A stretch of 64,000 nucleotides of DNA, from NCBI GenBank assembly GCA_022702705.1, contig CM040423.1, positions 121,949,738 to 122,013,737 on the forward strand, written 5' to 3'. A model generated the notes under the pieces. The model was given only the letters and a program-made list of their open reading frames with translations. It ran no database searches and was not told the origin of the DNA. Each line of letters begins with the position of its first letter. Position 1 is the stretch's first letter. Both the position numbers and the translations under genes were made by a program. Positions 13,146 to 25,184 of the stretch are shown piece by piece. The stretch is from Papilionanthe hookeriana x Papilionanthe teres. Lineage: Eukaryota; Streptophyta; Magnoliopsida; Asparagales; Orchidaceae.

Positions 13146-14234
13146 AAGATTTGTTTTAATTAAAACATAAAAAATACTTGGAAATTAAGACTTCTCTAAA
13201 CCAAAACACTTTTCTCATCCCCTAATTTATGATTTCTAAAACTAAACCTCTGCAACAACAAGGAGCTTGGAGCATGGTGGGCAGCACGGCCATCGTCGTC
13301 AGCAAAACTTGAATCTACATCAGCAAAACTTTCCTAGAATTAAACAACAAAGCCATAGGACTTCGAGGTAGTTTGCCTAGTGCAACATAAATCCTCAACT
13401 CTTCATTAGGCATTTGCATTGCAAATTAAGCCCTAACCGGTTTTAGGATTCCGAGGTAGTCGTTCGATATGACATAAACCCTCACATCTTCGAGGCTATT
13501 TGTGTGATTTTATCATACAAATATAAGTCCTAATTAATTAAAATTGACAAGATCAAAACATTTAAATAAATATTAGGACTTTCCTAAACTCAAGCCAAAC
13601 GATAGGATAGTCGGGAAATTACCGAAGTTCGCTTCGAATCTGTGATTTCTCCTACTTTTCTTCCTTTGGATTCTCAAAACAAAATGTTCCAAATTTGATC
13701 CATTCCCTATTGAAATTCCAAAATTCAATCCTTTGAAAACTTAAACTTTGAAATTCTTGAGAGCGGAATTATTGATTATTATCGAGAGTTTTCTTAGGTG
13801 ATTCCCGTCACTTAAGATGTAATTAACTATAGGGGCTTGCCCTTATAGGGAATTTTAAAGAACTCGGGTAATATAAACCCCGTTTAATGTTTTCATATTA
13901 AGCGAGGAATTTTGTCGGCTTATAAAATTGGTTCGCAGACCAAACGGATGTCACAAATCTTCTAGTTTATTTAATCGAGCCCCACCGTCAAGCTGTGTGT
14001 CTATCCTTAGGGATAGATACACGGTTTGTGGTGCGGTGCTCGTTTATATAAACTATTTGGGATGTGAGATCGGTTTAATCTCATATCTTAAAACCTTCAA
14101 ATTTAAAATTATTTTCAAAATCAAACACTACTTTTCAAAATTATTTATTTAAATTAAATTAAAAATCCGCCGACAACTTCTGTTAGGCGACCCCCTTTTC
14201 AAAATAAAACACACAACCTAAAAATATGCCGACA

Positions 14235-14418
14235 AATACTTAGCTTTTTTCCCCTGAAGGAAAGAAGAAGATCTCTCCACCAAAGTCTCCCACCGATCCA
14301 TGCACCGCTCGTACATCCCATACATAAATATCTCAAAATCCCTCACCAATCTCTCCATACAATATAGAAATCTACATCTTCATGACTCTAAAATGATTAA
14401 ACGGGAAAAGAGAGAGAA

Positions 14419-14461
<43 letters not shown>

Positions 14462-15279
14462 AAGAAGAGACACCCCCTTGCTGTAGAATTGGTCCCTATT
14501 TATAGAGCTTTGAAAATGACCATGGGTTGCTTTATGCACCTCTTCAAAATTCAGTTTAGATACATTGAATCTTCTAGAAACAATCCTGGCGCCTAGGCGC
14601 CAGACTCCTTGCCCAAAACAGTAGCACCCCTTCACTTTGGTTTGCACCTCTTCGTGATTTAAACCACTCCAATGTGCCTAGATTCATTGTATCACATGTC
14701 CTATATATTAGGAATAACTTCAGTCTTCTAGAAGGTCTATAAACTACTTAACATCGTCAAAATAACTCCCAAAGTAGTCAAAAATCCATCCAATAACCGT
14801 TTCTGGATGATTCTGGCGCCTAGGCCTTGATTCTGGCACCTAGGTTCCATTTTCTCGTCGTCACTGGCTCCTGGGCGCCGGGTTTGGTGCCTAGGCGCCA
14901 CCCTGTGCGCAGATCCACTGTTTTGCTCCGTTTCAACTCCGTTTCGCCCCATTTCAGTTGTGTTCCTAACATCTTCACCTACAAGATAGACATAAAAACA
15001 ACCTTTCTCAAGAGTATAAATTCATCCAAAAAAAGAGAGAAATATAAAAGATATTAAGCATAGAAAGACATATCAATATGTGCCACATCAGATTATTCTT
15101 TTTTGCTCATTTTGACTCAAAATTGTATAGTTTTTGCTTCATTTTCTCTAAAATCATATTTTTATACTTGAAGATAAAAATATGCAAAATTATTTCCTTT
15201 ATAGTGTAATATCTTTAAAAATGTGCATAAAGTGGGCATGAAATGCACACTAAAAATAGGTACTTTTTAAAGTGGATCA
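14235..15279 (-). mobile_element. Athila-type LTR fragment (minus), truncated
   Basis: On the minus strand it begins with TGATCCACTTT at 15279, like the LTR at 59705-61450, with which it shares long stretches (for example the block around TATATATTAGGA and the GGCGCCTAGGCGCC motifs). Only about 1.05 kb of an expected 1.7 kb remains. The other end is cut at 14234/14235 by giant LTR copy 2. At its start it is joined directly to a reverse-transcriptase fragment, so it acts as the 3' LTR of the deleted element at 15280-16855. Confidence 0.7.
14409..14470. repeat. (GA)n microsatellite
   Basis: An AGAGAG tract of about 60 bases with a few interruptions inside the LTR fragment. The long ORFs crossing it on both strands (RERERE or LSLSLS) are artefacts of the repeat. 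Confidence 0.95.
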
Positions 15280-16855
15280 CAGATCAGCTCTAGGTTTATG
15301 TTGTTCATCAAATAGTATTCTATGCATACATATCAAAGGATTGATTTTTGTAATATCAGCTAATGTCCAACCAAAAGTTTATTCATATCTTTTCAAGGTT
15401 TAGCAATTTCCGCTCAGGCAAATCTGAGGAAACTTGTAAAGTAGATAATTCTCCTAGGAACACATACTTCAAATAATTTGAAAACATTTTCATCTCAAGT
15501 TCAGAAGGTGTTATGATAGATGGAATTAAACTTTTATTATCATTTCCTGTAATATCCAACATTTCAAATATTTCTGGAACATAATATAATTCATCATTAT
15601 CTGTCTCAACATATTTTTCTTCCATTTCATTTTTTTCCTCACTTTTAAAATTTTCTTGTTCAAGTTTCTCTTCATATATCTCCTTAAAATGCTCATTTTC
15701 TAAATAATCACAAATGTTCATTCGAAAGCATTCATCATCTTTTTCTATTATCGGATACTTCATAACTTTTGATATATTGAATGTCACTTCTTGATCATTA
15801 ACTCTCATAGCTATTTCTCCTTTTTGAACATCTATCATAGCTCTTCCTGTCGCAAGGAATAGTCTTCCCAACATTATAAGAATTTCTTTGTCTTCCTCCA
15901 TATCTAAAAGAATAAAATCCACAAGGAAGATAAATTTATCAACCTTTACAAAAACTTCTTCAACAACTCCTTTAGGATAAGTCATAGAGCGACCAGTTAA
16001 CTAAAGAGTTGCTGAAGTAGGTGAAATTTCTCCTATTTCCAACCTGTTAAAAGTTGATAGAGGCATGAGATTAAAGCTAACCCCAATATCACATAAGGCT
16101 CTTCCAAAAAATTTTTCTCCAATAGCACAAGGTATAGTGAAGCTACTAGGATCTTTGAGTTTTTCAGAAAGCTCTTTCTAAATAATTGCTCTACACTCCT
16201 CACTGAGTGCAACATTCTCATTATTTGTAAATTTCCTTTTTTTATTTAAAGTGTCCTTTATAAACTTCATATAATTGGGTCCTTTTTTTTTTTTAACATT
16301 ACCAGGAAAAGTTCTAGAAGATCTACTACTAAGTGCAGCAGCAATATGCACCAATTTATTCTTAATATTTTTAATAGCAGCTCCTTGACTTTGCAAGTGG
16401 GTCCCTTGAGTTTGCAACAGACTCCCTTGACTTTGCAATTAATTACCCATATTTAATATTAATTCTTCCGTAGACAACTTCTTCTCCTTGAATTGTGGGT
16501 TACTATTGAATCCTGAAGGATAAGAAGGTCTATAATTTTTGTTTTGTTGGTTGTTTGAATTTCCTAATGGGTTCACAAAATTGTTCCCCCACTGCGGGTT
16601 AACAACAACAATGTTATTATTCCAGTTTAAGTTTAGGTGCTCTTCCAATTGGGATTATAATAATTAACATAAGGATTGTTGTATTTTTTTTTAAAGCATT
16701 CAAAATTTCATAAGATAATTGTTAATCTACTATTTGTCCCAATGGATTTTCTAATGGTATGTTCTAACTCTGAATCATAAGGTATTAAACCTTCAGATCT
16801 AAAACTACGCATACACAAATACAAATTAAAGGTTTTCAGTTACTACTAATTTACT
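15280..16855 (-). pseudogene. Deleted Athila gag-protease-RT remnant
   Basis: Read on the minus strand from 16855, the order is: the gag start (IPYDSELEHTIRK); a deletion that removes the capsid part; the Asn/Pro-rich gag tail (about 16660-16290); the pre-protease segment (FIKDTLNKKRKFT); the aspartic protease with a degenerate catalytic motif DIGVS and the later LGRLFLATGRA; the linker; and the N-terminal RT motifs FGWTLADI, ICMHRIL and HKPRADL. RT stops at 15280, exactly where an LTR begins. There are several frameshifts and stops. Its 5' LTR is 16886-18578. The match to Athila polyproteins is clear; it cannot be functional. Confidence 0.8.
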
Positions 16856-16861
16856 ATTTCC

Positions 16862-16879
16862 TCCCATGCAACGATGCCA
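16862..16879 (-). other. Primer binding site (tRNA-Asp type), decayed
   Basis: The minus strand reads TGGCATCGTTGCATGGGA, close to TGGCGCCGTTGCCGGGGA, the complement of the plant tRNA-Asp 3' end used by Athila elements. It lies 6 bases inside the LTR end at 16886. Confidence 0.7.
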
Positions 16880-16885
16880 AAAACT

Positions 16886-18578
16886 TGATGTGACGGCTGC
16901 AAATGCAAAACAATAAATTTTTGCAAAAATTTTCAATTCAGTCACAAAATATAATTAGTTTAATAAGGTAGCTGCTAATCTATACGCAATTATATGTATG
17001 GTTTAAGTAATACAGTGCTCTAATGGAGTCATGGTTATATATCCCAGGAGGAGGAAGCAAACCTTAGAGTGCAACACAGAAACTCAATATTCAATTTGCA
17101 AAGCACTTACTGTATTACCAAAAATGCTAAAGTTTAACAATGCTAGAGATTTTAAAATAACTAAATTACTTTCTAAGCTTCAAATTAAAGTGACTACTAT
17201 TATAATAAGTTTTTGTAATGCAATGTTCAAATTTAGAAAAATTGTCCTCCCCCTTACAAGGATATTTTGGTGAGTGAATGATAAAGATTACTAAGATTCT
17301 TCTATTGTGTCAAATAGGAGCATACCTATTTTTTACCTTCTTTTGAGTGCTATAAAGAACATTGGCTAATCCTAGGTTTAGTCCCTAAATTCGTGGTTAG
17401 GCTGGGAGGATAATGGCTCTCACTCTAGAGCTCCCGCTTCACTTCACCTGAAGGCTAACTTGCTTTAGTTTCCAAACACTATGACCAAATTAGGGATTTT
17501 AGTTTGTCACCATAAAATCTCCAATTCCACTCCCAATAAACATATTTCCCTATTTATTTGCACCCAATCCCCATGAACTTCACCATCCATGGAATTTGAA
17601 TGTAATCTCCACTTTTGTTGTAGAAAGCATAGCCCTTTCGGATCATATGTTTCAGAACATATTTTAATAAATCAATTGGTCAGATTGAAAAGTAAATGAA
17701 GAACAAGTGGAAAATCATTACAATTTATCATCTTTTATATGACACATCCAATCTAAACTATCACATCACCATTTATCATTGTAAGGAGAAATACAAAGAA
17801 AGCTAATTAGAATTCTTATGGAAGAAGGAACAAAACAAAGATTTTACATATAAAAGCAAAGTCATACAAACTATAAAAAGTGAACACAACTTATCTTAAT
17901 TTCTTCCCCAATAAATTTTCTTGAAGTTCCTTTGAATCTTCTTCTTTCTTTTCAACAACACACGATTCTATCTTGGAATAGTAGGGAAGAAGCAATCTCT
18001 CCCTTTCCTTCTCCTCTTATAACTCTTTTGAGAAGAATCCCTCATAAAACAACACTAAACACCAAACCCTAGACTCTAAACTCTCTCTAAAGACTTCCTT
18101 TTCCCTTACACACACTACAAACACTCTCTAACCCACACATACTTTTTCCTCTAAACTACTCTAAGCACACACCCAATTTTGGCATCCAAAACTAGTTAAA
18201 ATAGTCTAGGAATGAAATTCCAAAGAGTTGCCACAAGAATCCCTGTAAAAGTCATCAAAATACATTGAATCACCAACATTGGGCGTCGTCAGCACTGGAT
18301 AGGGCGCCGTCGGTGCCCTAATATGCGATTTAGTTTTTGGGACTCTCGAAAAACGCTCTTTCGATGCTGGTTTGGGCGACGTTGGTGCCAGAACTTCAAA
18401 AATCTTCTTTTTACCTTTTTTCCCTCCAAATTTGTTTCTTTTCGCTTCTTTCTGTTTCATTTACCTAAAATCATTATATCTGTAGTAAAGCATGAAAAAT
18501 ATCTTCCATTAAAGTGCAATATCAACAAAAATGAGTATGAAATATATATGAAAAATCAAACATATTTTTGGTGCATTA
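16886..18578 (-). mobile_element. Athila-type LTR (minus), shared by two remnants
   Basis: On the minus strand it runs from TAATGCACC (a mutated TGATGCACC) at 18578 to CACATCA at 16886, about 1.69 kb. It is homologous to 41767-42953 and, more distantly, to the other Athila LTRs. On its low side lie a PBS and gag (so it is a 5' LTR). On its high side lies post-pol sequence (so it is also a 3' LTR). It contains GGCGCC-type motifs near 18280-18320 and 18375. Confidence 0.75.
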
Positions 18579-18744
18579 CTCATTTAAGCACATGTCAGCT
18601 TAACGTCCAAATACTCATTCTAACTCGTCTAAGACATCAATTAAGGTCTTAAAATTATCACAATATATTCAAATTACTACCTTAATTTTCTAACAAAAAT
18701 ATAAGAACATAAAATTAAAATCAAAAGCACATTGATAATTATGG
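18579..18744 (-). mobile_element. Post-pol remnant of an older minus-strand Athila
   Basis: This is a short 3' internal piece of the older element. It ends in ATGG at the insertion site; across the inserted element, 40694 onward continues with CTCCCACAAAG. Together they restore the typical Athila post-pol motif GGTTGCCTCCCACAAAG (compare GGTTACCTCCCATAAAG near 33340). Confidence 0.7.
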
Positions 18745-18749
18745 GTTGC
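18745..18749. other. Target site duplication GTTGC (left)
   Basis: GTTGC directly precedes the plus-strand element and is repeated at 40689-40693 directly after it. The single copy expected before insertion is seen in the homologous Athila post-pol motif. Confidence 0.8.
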
Positions 18750-20617
18750 ATTTGATACTTTTTAACTGTCTATTTCATACCTATTTTTAATGATATTGCA
18801 CTATAAAAGAAGGTATTTTTTATATTTTTATTTTTTTGTACAAGAAATGAATTTTGAGAAAAGGAAACAAAAATGGTGCAATTTGGATCAAAAAGAGCAA
18901 AAAAATAAATTTTGGACTGAAAAATTTTGATAAGTCTTTCTTTGCTTAATCTATTTTACACTTCTTGAATATTTTTGAATGATATTACACTTTAAATAAA
19001 GGTTTTTTTATGTTTATTTTGTATAGCTATCTTTTAGGAACGTAACACAACTGAAATGGGGTGAATTGGAGCTAAAACGGAGCCAAACAAAGCAAAATGG
19101 TGGAACTGTGCAGAGTAGGGCGCCGGACGGCGCCCTATCCAGCACCGGACCGCGCCAACATCCAGAAAGCACGAAAATTCAATGGAAAATAGTGCAGGAC
19201 AGTGTCCAGACAGCGTCGGACCACGCCAGAAGTGGTTATGGCCGATATTCAACATAATTGGATGCTTTTTAGAAGGTTTCTTCAAGCACCTCTTATGAAA
19301 TTCGTCCCTACTATTTTAAAGCGAATTTGAAGACAAAAAATGATGGTAGATGCAAGGAAAAATGTGAAGAATGTTGAGAGATCTTATAATAGGAGTAGAA
19401 ATGTAGATTTCTACCTTTTTGGAGAGATTGGTGAGGAGATTTTGAGATAATTTGTAAGGGTTTGTTCTAGCATTGCATGGAACAGTAGGAAACTTTATGG
19501 GAGAGATTTTCATATTTCTTTCAAAGGGAAAAAGTTAAGTGTTGTGTTCTTAATTATCTTATGATTTTGTAAATACTTATTTTGTGGATTTTCTTTGAAA
19601 TTAGGTTTTCTGTTGTGCTTTATTTGTGCTTTGTGATGTCTTTCTCTTACTCTTTCTTCTTCTTAGGAAATAGTGGCATGAGAAGATTATGTTGTTATTT
19701 TTTTTACTTTTCTTTTGTAATGAGTAGCATTCTTGTTTAGGATATTGAGATGAATTTCAGAAGTGGATTTAATTATAAATGTGATGTTTTTTACTTGCAC
19801 TTCATTTACATTACAATAAGAGCTTGTTGTAGTGTTAAAATTCATTATAATCACACTATGATCCAAGTGGGTGGTGTAATTCTCAACAAAGTGAAAGCAC
19901 ATTCAAATTCCATTGATGGTGAAGTTCATGGGGGTTGAGTGCAAATAAATAGGGAAATATACTTTGATGGGCGTAGAATTGGAGATTTTAGGGTGACAAA
20001 CTAAAATCCCTAATTTGGTCTTAGTGTTTGGAAACTAAAGTGAGAGTTAGCCTTTAGGTGAAGGGAAGTAGAAGCTCTAGAGTGAGAGCGAGTACCCTCC
20101 CAGCCTAACCACGGATTTGGGGAATAAACCTAAGATTAGTCAATGTTCATTATGCACTCGGAAGAGGGTAAAGAACAGGATTGCTTCTATTTGGGACATA
20201 CAATATTTAATGCATCTCATTCCTTTACATTATCCAATTCATTACTTGAGAATTTTAGTTTTTATTATCTAAAAATTCTCTAAGAAAATTTATCCATAAA
20301 GGGTTATCTTTAATATTAATATTTTCCTTTAAGAGTAGTTATTAGTTATTTTAAAACTAAGATTTATCTTTAAGAGTAGTTTCTTAAAAAAACCACTTAT
20401 ATCGACCTTCCAAACTAAATTCTAATAGTAATAGACTAGAATTTGACTAATGACCTCATACCTCGCTTCCTCATGGGATCGATAAACGGGACTCCACTAG
20501 AGCCCTGTATTACTTGAGCGATACATATACTTGCGTTTGAAATTGTGACTTTTACAAAATTATTATAAATACATAAATCTGGGTTCATAAATTCTTGCAT
20601 ATAAAAAATTCGCATCA
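18750..20617 (+). mobile_element. 5' LTR of the plus-strand element
   Basis: It begins near TTTGATAC and ends in GCATCA just before the PBS. It matches 25185-26873 plus 40525-40688 throughout. It contains a GGCGCC cluster at 19118-19156. Positions 20400-20520 are the undisturbed version of the site where the second LTR was later split (TGACTAATGACCTCATACC). No protein is encoded; its short ORFs are not conserved in frame between the LTRs. Confidence 0.8.
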
Positions 20618-20623
20618 AGTTTT

Positions 20624-20641
20624 TGGTGTCGTTGTCAGGGA
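20624..20641 (+). other. Primer binding site (tRNA-Asp type), decayed
   Basis: TGGTGTCGTTGTCAGGGA differs from TGGCGCCGTTGCCGGGGA at four positions, all C to T or G to A transitions. It lies 6 bases after the LTR end. Confidence 0.8.
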
Positions 20642-20949
20642 AGTTTCGGTAAGAATTTTAAGAGAATTTAATTTAAAATAATTAGGCTTAGGATTGGAAA
20701 ACTTTAGTTTCATAAAATTATTTTTGTGTGAAATTTGTAGTGTTGTGAAAAAATTGTTTGTGTGAAAAATAAGGTGTTTGTGAAAATGTTTTGTTGTGTT
20801 GAATACATTTTTCATTTTATTTATTTTGTTGTTAATGTATTGTTTGTTGTGTTATGTATGCAAAATAAAGAATTTGTAGGACTTGTGACTTATGTTTCCG
20901 AGTCAGAAAAACGGAAGAAAATCAAAAAACAGAAAGGACATTAAAAGCT

Positions 20950-22204
20950 AGAATTGGAAATGGAAAACATTCAAAATCGTAAGTTGGAAAATCATCATAA
21001 ATCATTGAGGGATTATGTAAATCCTACGATAGATGTAATTCACTGAAGTATACAATACTCTGTCGTAGAAGCTGACTCGTTTGAACTAAATCTAGCGATT
21101 ATCTAACTAGTGTAGAATAACCAATTTGGGGGAACTCCTTTGGAGGATCCCTATACACACTTATCTAATTTTCTAGAATTTTGTGCTACATTTATTTATA
21201 ATGGCATGTCAGACAATGTTGTTAGATTAAGGCTTTTTCATTTCTCACTAAGAGATAAGGCTAAAATGTGGTTATACTCATTACCTAGTTCTATTAAAAC
21301 TTGGGAGGAGTTAACTCAAAAATTCATAGCTAAGTATTTTCCACCTTCAAAGACTACTTAACTTAGAAACGATATTATCTGATTTTGTCAGTATGAATAA
21401 GAATTAATATACGAAGCCTCAGAAAGATTTAAGGAACTCCTAAGAAAGTGTCCACATCATGCTCTACCAGATTATTTAATCATTCAAACTTTTTATAATG
21501 GGTTAGTAGGATCCCTTAGGATCATTATTGATGCTACTGCTGAAGGTTCATTAATGTCAAAATCATTTGATGAAGCATATGCATTAATTGAAGAAATGAC
21601 TACAAATGAATTTCAATGGCCCTCTGCAAAGGTAAATCCTAAAAAGGTAGCCAGTGTTCATGATACAGATGCAATTGAAAATCTTGAATCTCAGGCTGCT
21701 ACAATATCAAGGAAGTTGGACAAATTTGAAATGCACCAGCCTCAATTTACTCTTGTAAGTGAGAAAAGTTCATTAGGGAATATGATTGATTCCAACTTAT
21801 TATATGAGACTTTAAATTCCATAAACAACCCGTATTCTAACTTTTACAACCCATATTGGAAAAATCATCCTAATTTTAACTGGAATCATACTACTGAGGG
21901 TGGAAACCAACAATGGGAAAACAATCATGCAAATACTAATGGAAGTTGGAATAGCCAGGGTAACACAAGCTATAAACTTTCATTTCCACTGGACTCTAAC
22001 AATGATAAAAAATTTGAGGATGAGAATATATCTATAGAAGAAGTGGTATTGCAAATGGGAAACCAGTTGCAAAGTCAAAATGCTGCGATTAGAGACTTAG
22101 AGAATCAATTGGGAGAAATTGCTAATTCACTTAGCAATAGACCCCAAGGAACACTTCCTAGCAACACTGAGATCAAACCTAAAGAGAACAAAATATCCAT
22201 CTGA
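20950..22204 (+). pseudogene. Athila-type gag, broken
   Basis: Typical Athila gag motifs follow in order: FELNLAII and NNQFGGTPLEDP (about 21085-21150), the capsid core RLFHFSLRDKAKMWLYSLP and KYFPPSK (to 21360), TFYNGLVGSLR, ALIEEMTTNEFQWPS (about 21570-21625), and an Asn/Trp-rich tail with NPYSNFYNPYWKNHPNFNW (about 21825-21880) ending in LSNRPQGTLPSNTE. Stops occur before 21140 and at 21361-21420. After 22204 the reading jumps past the protease. Gag would form the virus-like particle; no zinc knuckle is seen, as is usual for this clade. Confidence 0.85.
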
Positions 22205-22560
22205 GAGAAAAGTTGATGATTGTTTTTGGATGGATGAAATTGACTATCTAAGTAAAGACCATTTCCAAAAAAGTTTTGAAAGTAAGTTAATAGATGAGAT
22301 CGGAATGAACATTCATGATGAGTTGAAAAGGTTATCTAAAGAAGACTGTATGTATGTTTAGGAGAGGTGTGAAATGATGGATGCTACCAAAAATAGTAAA
22401 ATTTTAATTTGAGTCAAAAATAGTAAAAAGGTGGATGTACCCCATACACTTTTAAAGACTACCTATTTAGGAAATTCCTCTACACTACCAGTCTTTATAT
22501 CTTTACATTCAACTCAATCACAAGAAAAACCTGAATTAAATGATCAACAAAATAAAGTTA
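22205..22560 (+). pseudogene. Remnant of the protease-RT linker
   Basis: The peptide DDCFWMDEIDYLSKDHF (about 22215-22265) corresponds to the linker after the protease in the other Athila copies here (DDECFRMNICDYL at about 15700). It is followed by TTYLGNSSTLPVFIS, the segment just before RT. The protease itself is missing between gag and this piece, and RT is missing after it. Confidence 0.65.
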
Positions 22561-22569
22561 TTAAACTGA

Positions 22570-23070
22570 CTTGGAATAGAATTTGAGGATATATTTCAAA
22601 AGAACTTTGAGTTGAGAAAAGAGGATAAGGATATTGAAAGACCATTGGAAGAAATTCCTAAGGAAATAGAAAAACCTATTTCTTCAACTAAGATAAAGAT
22701 AGAAAGACTAGCTCCAACATTTAATAATTACCAAGAGGAAGGATTGGAAGATAACTTGAAATAGAAGAGTAACATAAAAGATTTTGATCCTGAATCTAAT
22801 TTATCTAGAGAGAATTCGATCCAAAATTTGGGAGATCCTTAATTTTCATATGGAGATCCATTTCTTATAAATTTTAAGGATGATATTAATATGAAAATTC
22901 AGAAAAACAACAGAAGAATATTGGGTTTAGAAAAAAATATGAGAAAAAATGATATAAATCAATTTGAAGAGGAAGAGCTGAATGAAAAATTGAAATTTGA
23001 GGATTTTGTAGGAATCCCTAGATCTGAAAAGGATTGGGCGATTCATCAAGTATTACTTAATTGAAATTTT
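22570..23070 (+). CDS. Unrecognised charged ORF in place of pol (three stops)
   Basis: One frame runs about 165 codons with only three stops. It gives a Lys/Glu/Asp/Asn/Ile-rich product with segments such as ERPLEEIPKEIEKPISS, IQKNNRRILGLEKNM and QFEEEELNEKLKFEDF, likely helical and perhaps partly coiled coil. It resembles no gag, pol or env-like part I know and is not seen in the other Athila copies of this window. It starts after a one-base shift from the linker remnant and ends just before the post-pol motif at 23095. It may be a protein specific to this non-autonomous family, or diverged linker. I assign no function. Confidence 0.4.
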
Positions 23071-25184
23071 AATCCAAGAGGAATCATTTATTGGGCTCAC
23101 GACGTTAAACCTAGCGCTTTATGGGAGGCAACCTATAGTTATCAGTGTGCTTTGATTTAGTATGTTTGAGAGTCATGATTATTAGTGTTGTATTATGTTT
23201 ACTTTAGAGTGGATTGACTTGATCTTTATGTGTCATTATGGATTGATCAGTTTGATTGTTGATTGATAGATGTTTGGATTGTTAGTAGTTTGATTTGATC
23301 TTTATGTGTCACGAGGGAGGTGATTTCTTAACATCTTATTATGGTTAGATTTGTATGTTCTATTGTAGTAGATGGATTGACGACTCCACTACAACTTGGG
23401 TCTCATCCGGACTTAAGTTTTACAAGAGATATCATGAATTTGAAGATTGACAGATCTATCTTAATTTTGTTACTTTCTTTCTCTGACTTTGTTTTCATTT
23501 GGTAAGAGTTGCGAACCTATTTGATGAATAACATTAGAATGATCTTACACTACGATTTATAACTGTTAGAGGTGCTTAATTAAGGAGATTAGATGATGTC
23601 TGAGGTTGCGCACATGAACCAATATATCAGGGATAATCTTATCTTTAGGCTTGTAATCAATAATATCATTTAAAAAGCACATAATTTATTAGTGTAGTGA
23701 TTCTATTAGAAATTAGAGGTAATTAGTGAGATGTGATGAGTTAAAGGATAAATTGACCTCATTTATTATGTTTGTTTCTGTTTGTGTTACAACTTTATAT
23801 AACACTTGAAAAACATTTTTATATTCCATTGCTGATACATGTTATGCTAATTAAACTTTTATTTAGTGAATTTCATTCTAGCATGATTAGTTTAGATTTA
23901 TTTTCTACTGCATATTATTTTGTCCTGATGAATAATTGAAGATGTTTTTGATAGACATTTGTGGTAGATAGAAGTTCTAAACTGTTTTTCTTCCTGCTTA
24001 TATTTTTTGTACTGAATGTTATATATGTTAAAAATTAAGTTTGGGGATAGGAAAAAAAATAAATTTTTAAAGCGAGATTACTTCCTTTTAGTGTAATTTT
24101 ATTGCAAGCATGTTTTAGGCTAGATTTACTTTCTTCTGCAGTCATTCTATCCAGATTTTGCATGTATATGAATTTAATAGAATGTTATAATAGTTAGTAG
24201 ATTCAGCTTTTACTTTTTCATTCTGCTACATTTTATAGAATTAATTGCAAAGTATTTTAAAATTTAAGTTTGGGGAAGAGAAAGAATTAACTATTAGTTG
24301 TTTTCATTTAAAAGTTTTTTTAAAATTATTAGCATGATTTCCCATGGTAGAGCTCAATTTTAGATGACTGTGTTTTGATTTTATATGAGTACTTTAGTGG
24401 ACTTGAATGAAAGTTTTGGTAATGAATAGTAATTTTGTGGGCTAAGGTATTTGGTATAAGAGAATAGGACTATAGTCAACTATTCAAAGTAAGAAAAACT
24501 GTATGTTTGAAATATTAAGAATCTTAAAACTTTATGTGAAAGGAAATGATTGGGACTCTATGATGAATCAATAATAAGCTAAAGAAATGCCAATAAGGTA
24601 AATGTTCGTGGTAAGTTTTAAAATTAGGGTGAGAAGGGTGAAGTTCAAAATTATTAAAAGCTATCTAGATATAGTAATCCTCACTTGAAAAAGCAAAATG
24701 AAAAAGAAAAAAAAAAGAGAATGAAACAGAAAGAAAAGAGAAAAAGAAGAAATAGAAAAAAAAAGTAAGGAGAAGCTTGAAGAAATGCCTAATCGAACTT
24801 TGGCTTCACTTGGATCTACCTAAAGGGAAGAACTTTATTACTTTCCTGAACTTATATGTATAAATTAGCATCTTTACTAGTAGTGTTCTCATAAAATTTT
24901 TTTCATGTAATCCTTTTAAGTGCCTTAATAGGACAATCTACAGTCATTTTTTAAATGAATAGATGGCTAAAACTCTTAGGCTTGATGACTAGATAGCCTT
25001 ATACCTACAGAATTTACTCGAATTATTCAAAGATCTTTCTGAAAATTTTACTACTGTATTTATCTAAGTCAAAATCATGGTATTCTAGAAAGAAAGTTCA
25101 TTGAAGTGGATCATTATTTTATGTATTAACTAAATTACTTGAGGACAAGTAATAGTTAAGTTGGGAGATCTTGATTCACTAAAA
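23071..25184 (+). other. 3' non-coding region of the plus-strand element
   Basis: It starts with the post-pol motif (GACGTTAAACC near 23105 and TTTATGGGAGGCAACC near 23125, the reverse-oriented match of about 33330-33370). No sustained ORF follows; env-like coding is absent. The end has GAGGACAAGTAATAGTTAAG, the usual Athila approach to the 3' LTR, then a weak PPT. Confidence 0.65.
24686..24779 (+). other. Conserved upstream purine tract
   Basis: Almost only A and G (AAAAAGAAAAAAAAAAGAGA type) over some 95 bases. Before it is AGATATAGTAATCCTCA and after it TTGGCTTCACTTG. The same module, in sense orientation, lies about 405-418 bases before the 3' LTR in the two other Athila copies (28951-29030 and 61868-61959, minus strand). 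Confidence 0.7.

Larger units (their letters stand above)
7275..14234 (+). mobile_element. Giant LTR copy 2 (Tat/Ogre-like), 5'-truncated
   Basis: It aligns with copy 1 from the motif TTAACCCCTAAGCC (copy 1 position about 233) to its end in GCCGACA. It therefore lacks the first 230 or more bases and abuts copy 1 directly at 7274/7275. Order and spacing of the skewed zone, TATA element, CpG patch, AT-rich part (10080-11815, no ORF), TTAAA tract and conserved block are all kept. It shows more CpG to TpG/CpA changes than copy 1. The head-to-tail pair without internal sequence suggests unequal recombination between LTRs. Confidence 0.6.

Noticed and set aside
1..14234. The two 7-kb units as a tandem satellite
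   Set aside because: The left flank of copy 1 continues into non-repeated LTR sequence (1-232) and the third copy is attached to pol, so dispersed long LTRs fit better than a satellite.
14300..14647. ORFs with RERERE or LSLSLS on both strands
   Set aside because: Translation of a (GA)n microsatellite within an LTR.
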